DNA from: Clostridiales bacterium
GTDB taxonomy: Bacteria > Bacillota > Clostridia > Lachnospirales > WQUN01
Direction: 5' to 3'
Length of the DNA stretch: 49,434 nucleotides
NCBI GenBank assembly: GCA_031287685.1
Contig: JAITSQ010000018.1
Span: 1 to 49,434, forward strand
The notes under the pieces are model-generated. The model was given only the letters and a program-made list of their open reading frames with translations. It was not told where the DNA came from and made no database searches. Position numbers and translations under genes: made by a program. This document shows positions 33,795 through 41,781 of the stretch, piece by piece. The stretch's first letter is position 1. The number at the start of each line of letters is the position of its first letter.

Positions 33795-35534
33795 TTGTTA
33801 AAATTAAGCAGAGTTAGAGCAATGCTTACCGCAATCGGGGCGGCGGCGGTCGTTTCGGCGCTGGCTTCCCCGGTTTTCGCCGCTGGGGAGGACGTCCGCG
33901 TGTTCGTGGACGGCAACCTGGTTAAGTACACAGAGCCGGGCGTGACGCCTCAAATCGTGAACGGCTACGCTATGGTGCCGTTGCGCCAGACCGCCGAGGT
34001 ATTGGGCATTAACGTCAACTGGGACGAGCGGACCCGCCTCATCACCCTGACGAAGGACGGGCGTTCCGTCACGCACGTTTTTGGCACGAAAACCGTCTCC
34101 ACCGGCTATGAGTCGCCTATTGCCTCAATGGTGGTCAAGGACCGCACCCTTATGCCTGTCCGAATGATTAGCGAGGCCCTGAACGCCGACACGACTTGGA
34201 ACGACGAAAAGGCCAACCCGCCGCGTTCCGTGATTATAAAGAGCCGCCCGGCGGGTTCGGATTCCTCTGGAGGCGCGTATCAGCAGCCGTCGTCGGGCCG
34301 CGCGCGCGTCGAGAGCGCTTCAGTCGCCAAAGACGAATACGCGGTGGGCGAGGAGGTCACGGTGAGCGTCGCCGCGTCTGGGAACGCCGTGAAGGCCCGC
34401 CTGGTCACCGCCGGGGACAGGATCCTGGCCGATTCCTCCTATTACGACGACCGGGGAGGCAGCCGCTCCTTCACCCTGCGGTATACCCCGACCATGCCGA
34501 CGCTTTCCGCGAATAAATACCGCGTGCAGGTGTCGGACGACATAGGCTTCAACACTAACGGCGAAAAATCCGTTTCCTTTAGCGTGAAACAGCCCATGAA
34601 GCTCGTAAGCGCGTGGGTAGACAGCAGCAATCCGTACCTTTACGACACGGTGAACATATCCGTGACGACCAGCCCGGAGGTAAAGTTCGTGCGCCTGAAG
34701 GACGGCAACACCGGCGAAACCTACAAAGAGGGTACTTTCGTCGATTTGGGCGATACCCGCAAATTCAACTTTGATATTCAGCAGAAAGCCAAGGGCCGCG
34801 TGGTCTATTCCGTAGAGCTTTCGTCGGACGGCTCCGTCTGGCTGCCCGACAGTTCCCAGGAAATATCGCTTAACGTCGGGGAGCAGAAGCCCACGGATAA
34901 GCTTGAGGTCAAGGAAATAAACGTGCCGTCGAAAAACTACACGCGGGGCGAAGAGGTAATCGTGGACGTTAAGACGTCTCTTTCCACGGATTATATAATA
35001 GCCTACGACGCGCGCAATTACCCCATTACCCAAGTTGACGACGAGGAGGGAACCTACGGGGACTACAAGCTCTGGAAGCTCAGAGTGACCCTTGACAGCA
35101 GCTCCAACACGACGTTCAGCGTGACGGCGTTCACTAAGCCGGAGAGCGGCGGCACGGAGCCGGCCAAGAGCGTGAACAAGTCTTTCACGGTCTACGTCTC
35201 CGGCAACAATGATAACCTGCTTTACGGCGCGGAGCTGCGCAATAAGGACACGAGCTACTATTATATTACGGTGTATACGAGTATGGATGTGCGCTATGTC
35301 GGCATCCGCGACAACAGCGGAATCGTAAATGAGCAGACCTCGCAGAACGGCCAGGTGGACTCCGCCAACAACCGTATGCGCTTTGAGGTGAGCGTGCCGC
35401 GCTGGGCTTACGGCACCGGGAGCGGCACCGGCTACTATATGAACGAGGAATACTTGCAGGTGACGGCGTATTCCTATATAAACAACGTTACGGACTACGG
35501 CACGGTGTACGTCGGGCCGAAGGACGCGACGTAA
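33795..35534 (+). CDS. secreted protein with copper-amine-oxidase N-terminal-like domain
   Basis: 579 aa from a TTG behind AAAGGAGG. Signal peptide residues 1-29 ending VFAAG. Residues about 33-150 hold the 'copper amine oxidase N-terminal' repeat: VFVDGNLVKY, YAMVPLRQTAEVLGINVNWD, RTLMPVRMISEALNADTTW. In Clostridia this module is a wall-associated beta domain and does not imply oxidase activity. A Ser/Gly linker (about 153-170) leads to four or so Ig-like beta domains. Probably a surface or wall protein; ligand unknown. Confidence 0.88.
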   Translation: MLKLSRVRAMLTAIGAAAVVSALASPVFAAGEDVRVFVDGNLVKYTEPGVTPQIVNGYAMVPLRQTAEVLGINVNWDERTRLITLTKDGRSVTHVFGTKTVSTGYESPIASMVVKDRTLMPVRMISEALNADTTWNDEKANPPRSVIIKSRPAGSDSSGGAYQQPSSGRARVESASVAKDEYAVGEEVTVSVAASGNAVKARLVTAGDRILADSSYYDDRGGSRSFTLRYTPTMPTLSANKYRVQVSDDIGFNTNGEKSVSFSVKQPMKLVSAWVDSSNPYLYDTVNISVTTSPEVKFVRLKDGNTGETYKEGTFVDLGDTRKFNFDIQQKAKGRVVYSVELSSDGSVWLPDSSQEISLNVGEQKPTDKLEVKEINVPSKNYTRGEEVIVDVKTSLSTDYIIAYDARNYPITQVDDEEGTYGDYKLWKLRVTLDSSSNTTFSVTAFTKPESGGTEPAKSVNKSFTVYVSGNNDNLLYGAELRNKDTSYYYITVYTSMDVRYVGIRDNSGIVNEQTSQNGQVDSANNRMRFEVSVPRWAYGTGSGTGYYMNEEYLQVTAYSYINNVTDYGTVYVGPKDAT

Positions 35535-35550
35535 GCGAGCTAAAAATGGG

Positions 35551-35634
35551 GCGGGAGCGCTTCGCCCGCTTCCTTGAAGCGTGTGACCCACTCTGACGGT
35601 TAGGCTGCGCCATAACCGCCGTGGGCGCTCCCGC
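35551..35634. repeat. large inverted repeat after the secreted protein gene
   Basis: GCGGGAGCGC at 35551-35560 pairs exactly with GCGCTCCCGC at 35625-35634. A smaller GGTTA...TAACC pair lies inside (about 35599-35616). No T run follows, so it is not a standard terminator. The remaining 225-bp gap up to 35759 shows further short GC-rich palindromes and no gene. Confidence 0.5.
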
Positions 35635-35717
35635 GGGGTTCTGCCGGGGGCCGGCGGCGGAGCGGCTTCGGAAATTCGTTTTGCCTTTCGGCAATCCGCT
35701 TTTCCTCGCCGCAGGGA

Positions 35718-35736
35718 AAGCCGCCGATAAATTAGA
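35718..35736. repeat. 19-bp direct repeat, copy 1
   Basis: AAGCCGCCGATAAATTAGA, identical to 36078-36096, exactly 360 bp apart. The two copies bracket the low-GC gene at 35760. Confidence 0.8.
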
Positions 35737-35759
35737 ATTATTCACAGGAGGTAAAGTAC

Positions 35760-36062
35760 TTGAAATTAGTATTGTTAAGTGCTGATAGTGCGCCTTCGGT
35801 TTATTCTGTGCCTGATATAGTGGCTGAAAATCTAAGCGAATACTGTATTGAGTTTTGTGGAAAATGGCTTCACACAAGCGAACACGCGCAGAAATATCGC
35901 GCTCATGGCGTCGTTTGCTATAACGAAATAGACTTCGTTGAATACCTCAATAAATGGGTTTTTCCAAATGAGCATACAACATTGGCAGAAACCTTGGACG
36001 GAGTCAATAATGCGTCGGAACTCCCGGAGAAATATAGAAATTTGGAATGGTTCAATTTTTAA
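35760..36062 (+). CDS. small low-GC protein of unknown function
   Basis: 100 aa from a TTG with CAGGAGG site. Begins MKLVLLSADSAPSVYSVPD; Trp- and acid-rich C-terminus ending YRNLEWFNF. No signal or membrane segment; family without known function. AT content is visibly higher than in neighbouring genes, and it is bracketed by a 19-bp direct repeat. Both point to insertion or horizontal gain. Its end lies just before the pyridoxamine-oxidase-like gene. Confidence 0.65.
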   Translation: MKLVLLSADSAPSVYSVPDIVAENLSEYCIEFCGKWLHTSEHAQKYRAHGVVCYNEIDFVEYLNKWVFPNEHTTLAETLDGVNNASELPEKYRNLEWFNF

Positions 36063-36077
36063 TGTGCCTTGCGATAG

Positions 36078-36096
36078 AAGCCGCCGATAAATTAGA
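36078..36096. repeat. 19-bp direct repeat, copy 2
   Basis: Second identical copy of the repeat at 35718-35736, lying between the small gene and the next start codon. Confidence 0.8.
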
Positions 36097-36112
36097 CTTT
36101 GGGGGTAACGGA

Positions 36113-36535
36113 ATGATAAAAGACGCCGCGCAAACCATTGGAAACCTGATAGATAAACAGAGCGTCTCGATTATTAGTTCAGTTGACGACAATGGCTTCC
36201 CCAATACAAAAGCAATGTTGCCGCCTCGAAAGAGAGAGGGCATTAAAACATTCTTTTTTACTACAAACACATCATCCTTGCGCGTATCTCAATATCGAGA
36301 AAACCCTAAGGCCTGCGTATATTTTTTTGATAAAAGGTTCTTTCGCGGAGTAATGTTGGTAGGTATGATTGAGGTTTTGGCGGATGCGGCAAGCAAGGAA
36401 ATGATTTGGCAAGAGGGTGATACCATGTATTATCCCAAAGGCGTTACAGACCCCGATTATTGCGTTCTGAAATTCACAGCAAAAACGGGGCGCTATTATA
36501 CCGATTTCAGCTCGGAAAATTTTAATATCGAGTAG
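36113..36535 (+). CDS. pyridoxamine 5'-phosphate oxidase-like flavin-binding protein
   Basis: 140 aa from the ATG at 36113 (GGGGGTAACGG just before). Split-barrel fold markers are SIISSVDDNGFPNTKAML, FFTTNTSSLRVSQYRENPKACVYF (beta strand with Ser/Arg flavin contacts) and FRGVMLVGMIEVL. This matches the 'general stress protein 26'-like group; it probably binds FMN or a related cofactor. Substrate unknown. Lower GC than the neighbourhood, as in the preceding gene. Confidence 0.82.
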   Translation: MIKDAAQTIGNLIDKQSVSIISSVDDNGFPNTKAMLPPRKREGIKTFFFTTNTSSLRVSQYRENPKACVYFFDKRFFRGVMLVGMIEVLADAASKEMIWQEGDTMYYPKGVTDPDYCVLKFTAKTGRYYTDFSSENFNIE

Positions 36536-36563
36536 CGGATATACATCTGCAAATTCCAGTTTG

Positions 36564-36634
36564 CCGAGCAAGAAGGGGGCTTTGGATTGTCTAAATCTTT
36601 TTAGACAATCCAAAACACCGAGCAAGAAGGGGGG
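36564..36634. repeat. R1 palindromic repeat after the flavin-binding protein
   Basis: CCGAGCAAGAAGGGGGCTTT, stem GGATTGTCTAAA with TTTAGACAATCC (perfect), then AAAACACCGAGCAAG and a second GGGGGG arm that enters the terminator. Confidence 0.85.
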
Positions 36635-36656
36635 CTTTTCAGCCCCCCGGTTTTTT
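36629..36656 (+). terminator. terminator built on an R1 arm
   Basis: GGGGGGCT pairs with AGCCCCCC over a TTTC loop, then GGTTTTTT. The left stem half is the G-rich arm of R1. It lies directly upstream of the argC promoter. Confidence 0.85.
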
Positions 36657-36659
36657 CTG

Positions 36660-36688
36660 TTGACAAACCCTTCGCGGTTTGGTATAAT
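36660..36688 (+). promoter_or_regulatory. sigma-A promoter of the arginine operon
   Basis: TTGACA, 17 nt, TATAAT: perfect consensus. Just downstream, TTATTCAAA occurs twice (about 36688 and 36708). It resembles half-sites of ArgR/AhrC operators and could mediate arginine repression; that part is a guess. Confidence 0.85.
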
Positions 36689-36735
36689 TATTCAAAATGA
36701 TACATATTTATTCAAAGACCAAGGGGAAATTGCCG

Positions 36736-37758
36736 ATGAGTAAAATAAACGCGGGAATTATAGGCGCGACGGGATATGTGGGCGGCGAGCTTTTCCGCCT
36801 GCTGTCCGCCCACCCGGGTGTAAACATTTGCGGGATAACGAGCCAAAGCAGCGCCGGCAAGCGATACGGCGAGATTTACGAGAATTTTCGACATTCCGAG
36901 ATAGTCTGCGAGCCGGAGGACTGGGAAAAACTGGCGGAGGAGTGCGACGTTATTTTTGCCGCGCTTCCGCACGGCTTGGTAAATAAAAAGCTGACCCCGG
37001 CGCTCCTTGAAAAGACGCGCGTTATAGACCTGGGCGCGGATTTTCGCTTGAAAGACCCCGATATTTACAAGGCTTGGTATTGCGAACACGGCAGCCCGGA
37101 GCTAATCAAAAGCGCCGCCTACGGCCTTTGCGAGATTAACCGCGAGGAAATCCGCAAAAGCCGTCTTGTGGCCAACCCCGGCTGTTACGCCGCCTGCTCG
37201 ATTTTATGTATGTATCCGCTTGTCAAGCACGGGCTGATTGACAAAGACAGCGTTATTATAGACGCGAAGTCGGGCGTTTCGGGCGCGGGGCGCGGGGTTT
37301 CGCTCGGAAGCCATTATAATGAAGTAAACGAATCCATAAAAGCCTACAAAATAGCCGGGCACAGGCACACGCCGGAAATCGAGGAACAGCTTTTTGGAAT
37401 AAAAATCACTTTTACGCCGCACCTTACGCCTATGAATCGGGGAATTTTGGCGACTTGCTACGCGCGGACCTCCGCGACGGAGGAGGCTCTCCGCGGCGCG
37501 TTCCGCCGAGAGTACGGCGGAGAGCGGTTTATAAGGCTCTGCGCGGAGGGCGTTTTTCCCGAAACAAAGTGGGTCAAAGCCAGCAATTTTGTCGATATAG
37601 GCTTGGCGCTTGACGGGCGCACCGGCCGAGTCATAGTCATAGGCGCGCTCGACAACCTGATGAAGGGCGCCGCGGGTACGGCCGTGCAGAATATGAACCT
37701 GCTGTTCGGGCTGCCGGAGGAGACGGGGCTTGAGGCTATGCCCGCGTTTCCGGTGTGA
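36736..37758 (+). CDS. argC: N-acetyl-gamma-glutamyl-phosphate reductase ArgC
   Basis: Third step of arginine synthesis, NADPH-dependent. 340 aa from ATG 36736 behind AAGGGGA; an ATG at 36697 lies at the expected transcript start and is unlikely. Rossmann GIIGATGYVGGEL at the N-terminus, catalytic cysteine in LVANPGCYAACS (about 145), HRHTPEIEEQL. First gene of argCJBD; 278 bp carrying R1/R2 repeats separate it from argJ. Confidence 0.97.
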   Translation: MSKINAGIIGATGYVGGELFRLLSAHPGVNICGITSQSSAGKRYGEIYENFRHSEIVCEPEDWEKLAEECDVIFAALPHGLVNKKLTPALLEKTRVIDLGADFRLKDPDIYKAWYCEHGSPELIKSAAYGLCEINREEIRKSRLVANPGCYAACSILCMYPLVKHGLIDKDSVIIDAKSGVSGAGRGVSLGSHYNEVNESIKAYKIAGHRHTPEIEEQLFGIKITFTPHLTPMNRGILATCYARTSATEEALRGAFRREYGGERFIRLCAEGVFPETKWVKASNFVDIGLALDGRTGRVIVIGALDNLMKGAAGTAVQNMNLLFGLPEETGLEAMPAFPV

Positions 37759-37761
37759 TTT

Positions 37762-38012
37762 ATAGCAATTTTACAAAACGTTGACTGGCGCGGAGCGGAA
37801 AATCGGCGGCAAGAAGGGGGCTTTTTCGGCGGGCCAACTTGCTCGGTGTTTTGGATTGTCTAAAAAAGATTTAGACAATCCAAAGCCCCCTTCTTGGCCG
37901 CCCGGTTTTAACTCGGAGGCGCGAACACTGCGCCGGAGGGCCAGCAAGCGGAGCTTGCGAGAGGGCATTAGCGCCTAAAAAGCACCGAGCCGCGATTTTG
38001 AAAATTGCTTTA
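37762..38012. repeat. composite R2-R1-R1-R2 repeat cluster between argC and argJ
   Basis: An R2 half (ATAGCAATTTTACAAAACG) opens the cluster, and an inverted R2 (CGATTTTGAAAATTGCTTTA) closes it. Between are a partial R1 arm (37809-37835, GGCAAGAAGGGGGCTTT) and a full R1 (37838-37897, stem GGATTGTCTAAA with TTTAGACAATCC). Short palindromes follow (AAGCGGAGCTTGC). This fills the whole intergenic gap; no gene. Confidence 0.75.
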
Positions 38013-38036
38013 ATAAAAAATTATTCGGAGGTTATT

Positions 38037-39242
38037 ATGAGTATACATATTCCTAAAGCTTTCAGCGCCGCCGGAGCGCACGCGGGAATAAAAAAAGCCA
38101 GAAAAGATATGGCTCTTTTCGTGAGTGAGCGGCCTTGCGCCGCCGCTGGGGTCTACACGACGAACACGGTCAAGGCCGCGCCCGTCGAGTGGGACGAATT
38201 CATCACTTCGGGGGAGTGGCCGGTGTACGGCATAGTCGTAAACTCCGGCAACGCCAACGCCTGCACCGGCGTCCTCGGCCGCCAGAATACCAGGGATATG
38301 GCCGCCGCGCTTGCCCTTAAAATCGGGAAAAAGCCGGAAAACGTATTGGTTTGTTCGACGGGGGTAATCGGAGTGCCGCTTCCTATGGACATAGTGACCG
38401 TGGGGATTGAGAAAACGGCCAGGTTGCTTGGGAATAAAGCCGAGAATTTCAGCGACGCTTCCGAGTCCATACTGACGACGGACACGTTTACGAAAGTTTC
38501 GTCGCGAAAAGTCAGCGTGGGCGGGCGGGAAGTTACGATTTACGGCTGCGCCAAAGGCTCCGGGATGACCCACCCGAATATGGCCACAATGCTGGCGTTT
38601 GTCCTGACCGACGCGCCGGTTGAGAAGAACAGCCTCCAGGCCGCGCTTTCCCAGGCGGTGGCGGCGACTTTCAATATGATAAGCGTGGACGGCGATACAA
38701 GCACAAACGACACGGCGCTCGTCCTGGCCAACGGGGCCGCCGGCGGGGCCGAAATTACGCAAGAGACGGAGGAGTATCACGTATTTGAGGAGGCGCTGAC
38801 GGCGTGCCTGAAAGAGCTCGCGATTGACATTGCTCGGGACGGCGAGGGCGCGACGAAGCTGCTTGAGGTGCGGGTCAGCGGCGCCAAGACTTTGGGCGAC
38901 GCGCGGACGTTGGCGCGGTCGGTCGTTTCGTCGAACCTTTTTAAGGCGGCGATGTTCGGCGCGGACGCCAACTGGGGCCGCGCTCTCTGCGCAATGGGGT
39001 ACAGCGGCGCGTTTTTCAACCAGGAGCGCGTGGCGATGGATTTCCGGAGCGCCAAGGGCGTCCTGCCTGTTATGAAAAACGGCGCGCCGCAGCGCTTTGA
39101 CGAAGCCAGAGCCAAGGAAATCCTGCTTGAGGCGGATATTTTTATCGACATTTTCCTTGGAGACGGCGACGCGGGGGCCGTGGCCTGGGGATGCGACCTT
39201 ACGTATGACTATGTGAAGATAAACGGGGATTACAGGACATAA
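38037..39242 (+). CDS. argJ: bifunctional ornithine acetyltransferase / N-acetylglutamate synthase ArgJ
   Basis: 401 aa from the ATG at 38037 (CGGAGG site). The enzyme recycles the acetyl group from N-acetylornithine to glutamate; it self-cleaves before the catalytic threonine in PNMATMLAFVLTDA (Thr about 181). TTNTVKAAPV, NSGNANACTG and KGSGMTHP are family marks. C-terminal GDANWGR-type FGADANWGRALCAMGYSG. Whether it can also use acetyl-CoA cannot be told from sequence. Confidence 0.96.
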   Translation: MSIHIPKAFSAAGAHAGIKKARKDMALFVSERPCAAAGVYTTNTVKAAPVEWDEFITSGEWPVYGIVVNSGNANACTGVLGRQNTRDMAAALALKIGKKPENVLVCSTGVIGVPLPMDIVTVGIEKTARLLGNKAENFSDASESILTTDTFTKVSSRKVSVGGREVTIYGCAKGSGMTHPNMATMLAFVLTDAPVEKNSLQAALSQAVAATFNMISVDGDTSTNDTALVLANGAAGGAEITQETEEYHVFEEALTACLKELAIDIARDGEGATKLLEVRVSGAKTLGDARTLARSVVSSNLFKAAMFGADANWGRALCAMGYSGAFFNQERVAMDFRSAKGVLPVMKNGAPQRFDEARAKEILLEADIFIDIFLGDGDAGAVAWGCDLTYDYVKINGDYRT

Positions 39243-39256
39243 GGGACGGGGAAGGA

Positions 39257-40117
39257 ATGCAGCTGACGGACGTTATAGCGAAGGCGAATATACTTATGGA
39301 GGCCCTGCCGTATATCCAGGAATTCAGGGGGATTACGGTCGTAATAAAATACGGCGGCGCGGCGCTCGTGGATGAAAACATAAAAAGCTCGATAATACAG
39401 GACATCGCCCTTATGAAATACGTGGGCTTCAAGCCGGTGGTGGTGCACGGCGGCGGCCCGGAAATCAACCGTATGCTGGGGCGGCTTGGGCTTAAGAGCC
39501 GGTTTGTGAACGGACTGCGTTTTACGGACGGGGAAACTATGGAAGTCGTCGAAATGGTGCTGGCGGGAAAAGTCAACAAGCGCATAGTGTCGGAAATCGC
39601 CGCTCACGGGACTAAAGCGGTCGGACTGAGCGGCAAGGACGGGGGCCTGCTCACCGTCCAGCCGGCGGCGGAGGGGGAGCTTGGCTTTGTCGGCGAGGTG
39701 ACGGAGGTTGACGTTTCCGTGATAAAGGCGCTTGTGGAGAATGACTTTATCCCGGTGATTGCCCCAATAGGCGCGGACGGGGAGGGCCAGACGTACAATA
39801 TAAACGCCGACTACGCGGCGGTGGCCGTAGCCGGGGCGCTCCGGGCCGATAAGCTCGTGTTCCTGACCGACGTGCCGGGCGTCCTGCGCGACGCGAGCGA
39901 CCCCTCGACGGTCATCTCAAGCATAACCCTTGAGGAGGTTCACCGCTTGAAATACAACGGCACAATCAGCGGCGGGATGATTCCGAAAGTTGACTGCGCC
40001 GTGTCTGGCGTGGCCGCCGGAGTTGGGCACGTCCATATTTTAGACGGGCGCGTCCAGCACGCGCTGATTCTGGAAATATTTACCCAGGAGGGCATAGGCA
40101 CGCTGATTAAGGCTTAG
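39257..40117 (+). CDS. argB: N-acetylglutamate kinase ArgB
   Basis: 286 aa amino-acid kinase. VIKYGGAALVD (nucleotide site Lys about 31), VVVHGGGPEINRML and the C-terminal GGMIPKVDCAVSG are clear. It starts 14 bp after argJ with GGGGAAGG. The N-terminal helix of about 20 residues before the kinase core is the hexamer type that is feedback-inhibited by arginine; this is known for such extensions. Confidence 0.97.
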   Translation: MQLTDVIAKANILMEALPYIQEFRGITVVIKYGGAALVDENIKSSIIQDIALMKYVGFKPVVVHGGGPEINRMLGRLGLKSRFVNGLRFTDGETMEVVEMVLAGKVNKRIVSEIAAHGTKAVGLSGKDGGLLTVQPAAEGELGFVGEVTEVDVSVIKALVENDFIPVIAPIGADGEGQTYNINADYAAVAVAGALRADKLVFLTDVPGVLRDASDPSTVISSITLEEVHRLKYNGTISGGMIPKVDCAVSGVAAGVGHVHILDGRVQHALILEIFTQEGIGTLIKA

Positions 40118-40142
40118 GGGCGCGAGGCGGCCGGGCGCCCCT
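40116..40142 (+). terminator. GC hairpin between argB and argD
   Basis: AGGGGCGC and GGCGCCCCT pair over a 10-nt loop directly at the argB stop. The following bases are CTGTT, without a T run, so it would attenuate or stabilise the 3' end rather than fully terminate. Confidence 0.35.
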
Positions 40143-40186
40143 CTGTTCAACCGCTATATAAAAAATACATACAAGGAGCTGACGAG

Positions 40187-41350
40187 ATGAACGGGCCTGA
40201 CAAACAGCATATAATGAACACCTACGCGCGGTACGACCTGACTTTGGTCTCCGGGGAGGGCTGCCGCGTCACGGACGACAGGGGCGGGACGTATTTGGAT
40301 TTCGGCGCGGGCATAGCCGTTTCCGCGCTTGGCCATGGGCATCCGAGGCTTGCGGAGGCCCTCGCGGAGCAGGCGAAAAAACTTATCCACATATCGAATC
40401 TTTACTGGAACGCGCCGCAGGCGGAGCTTGCGCGGAAACTGGCCGAAAATTCCGGCCTTGACAGGGTTTTCTTCTGCAACAGCGGCGCGGAGGCCGTGGA
40501 GGGCGCAATGAAGCTGGCGCGGCGTTTCGGCGGGGCGCGCGGGCGCTTTGAAATCATCGCGATGGAAAATTCGTTTCACGGGCGCACCTTCGGCGCGATT
40601 ACCGCCACTGGCCAAAAAAAGTATCAAAAAGGCTTGGAGCCGCTTCTTCCCGGCGTTAAGCACGCGGTTTTTAACGACATAGACAGCCTCCGGGCGGCTA
40701 TCACCCCTCAAACCGCCGCTGTGCTCCTCGAGCCTATTCAAGGAGAATCAGGCATAAGGCCCGCCGGGCGAGAGTATCTGGCGCAGGTCGCGCGGCTTTG
40801 CGGCGACGAAGGGATTCTTTTTATAGCGGACGAGGTTCAATGCGGATGCGGACGAACAGGCGCGCTTTTCGCGTGCCAAAATTACGGAGTGTATCCCGAC
40901 GTGATTGTGACGGCGAAAGGGTTGGCGGGCGGCGTGCCTATGGGCGCGATTTTGGCGCGTGAGGAGGTTGCGTCGGCCTGGGGGCCGGGCGACCACGCGT
41001 CTACCTTCGGCGGCGGCCCGCTGGCGGCGGCGGCGGCGAACGTCGTTATCGACGAGCTGACCGGCGGGGTTATGGAAAATGTCCGCGCGAACGGAGCCTA
41101 TTTAATGAAGAAACTCGTATCAATTTCCGAAAAATATCCTGTAGTTAAGGAAATCCGCGGTATGGGCTTTATGCTCGGAATGGAGCTTGACGCGCCCGCG
41201 CGGGAGGTCGTGAGCCGCTGTATGGAGCGCGGTTTGCTGCTAATCGGCGCGGGGGAGCGCGTTCTGCGCTTTACCCCGCCGCTTGTCGCGGGAGCGGCCG
41301 AAATAGACGAGTGCGCCGGGATTTTAAGCGGCGTCCTAGAGGCGCTGTAA
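40187..41350 (+). CDS. argD: acetylornithine aminotransferase ArgD
   Basis: 387 aa PLP enzyme of the class III aminotransferase fold. FGAGIAVSALGHGHPRL, FFCNSGAEAVEGAMKLAR and the PLP lysine in VTAKGLAGGVPMGA (about Lys 245) are clear. AAGGAG lies before the ATG. Its stop overlaps the nusB ATG. argF and carbamoyl-phosphate genes are not in the window. Confidence 0.96.
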   Translation: MNGPDKQHIMNTYARYDLTLVSGEGCRVTDDRGGTYLDFGAGIAVSALGHGHPRLAEALAEQAKKLIHISNLYWNAPQAELARKLAENSGLDRVFFCNSGAEAVEGAMKLARRFGGARGRFEIIAMENSFHGRTFGAITATGQKKYQKGLEPLLPGVKHAVFNDIDSLRAAITPQTAAVLLEPIQGESGIRPAGREYLAQVARLCGDEGILFIADEVQCGCGRTGALFACQNYGVYPDVIVTAKGLAGGVPMGAILAREEVASAWGPGDHASTFGGGPLAAAAANVVIDELTGGVMENVRANGAYLMKKLVSISEKYPVVKEIRGMGFMLGMELDAPAREVVSRCMERGLLLIGAGERVLRFTPPLVAGAAEIDECAGILSGVLEAL

Positions 41351-41769
41351 TGGAGCGTAGCCGGGTCAGGGAAGCCGCTTTCGCGCTGATTTTCTCTATG
41401 CCGTATCACGAGGATTTTAACGCGGCTGCGGTCTGCGAAGAAGGCGTTCCGCTGATTGAGGGGATTTTTGGCGAAAAAATCTCGCAAAAAAACAAGGGAT
41501 ACATCGAGGGGCGCGTTTCCGGGGTTTTTTCCAATCTGGGCGATATAGACGGAAAGATTAAGGCCGCCCTGCGCGAGGATTGGGGAATCGACCGGATAAA
41601 CCGCGCCGACCTGGCCATTCTGCGGCTGGCGGCGTATGAGATTTTTTTCGACGGCGAGGTGCCCCCGCCCGCCGCGATAAACGAGGCGGTGGAGCTTGCC
41701 AAGGCTTACGGGGACGAAGGTTCGGCGAAGTTCGTCAACGGCGTTCTGGGCGAATTGATGAAATCCTGA
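41350..41769 (+). CDS. nusB: transcription antitermination protein NusB
   Basis: 139 aa from the ATG that overlaps the argD stop (TAATG). Helical fold with RVREAAFALIFSM at the N-terminus and the family-typical NRADLAILRLAAYEIFF and AINEAVELAKAYG. Acts with NusE on rRNA transcription. Position before xseA matches many Bacillota. Confidence 0.94.
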   Translation: MERSRVREAAFALIFSMPYHEDFNAAAVCEEGVPLIEGIFGEKISQKNKGYIEGRVSGVFSNLGDIDGKIKAALREDWGIDRINRADLAILRLAAYEIFFDGEVPPPAAINEAVELAKAYGDEGSAKFVNGVLGELMKS

Positions 41770-41781
41770 AGGAGCCGGTTT

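Noticed and set aside
35723-35730. GCCGATAA as a sigma-28 -10 box (also at 36083)
   Set aside because: No TAAA at the required 15-16 nt upstream in either place; it is simply part of the 19-bp direct repeat.
36561-36743. Short open frames made from R1 (residues like KAPFLLG or PSKKGG)
   Set aside because: Their codons come from the palindrome itself and run through a terminator and the arg promoter; no support as genes.
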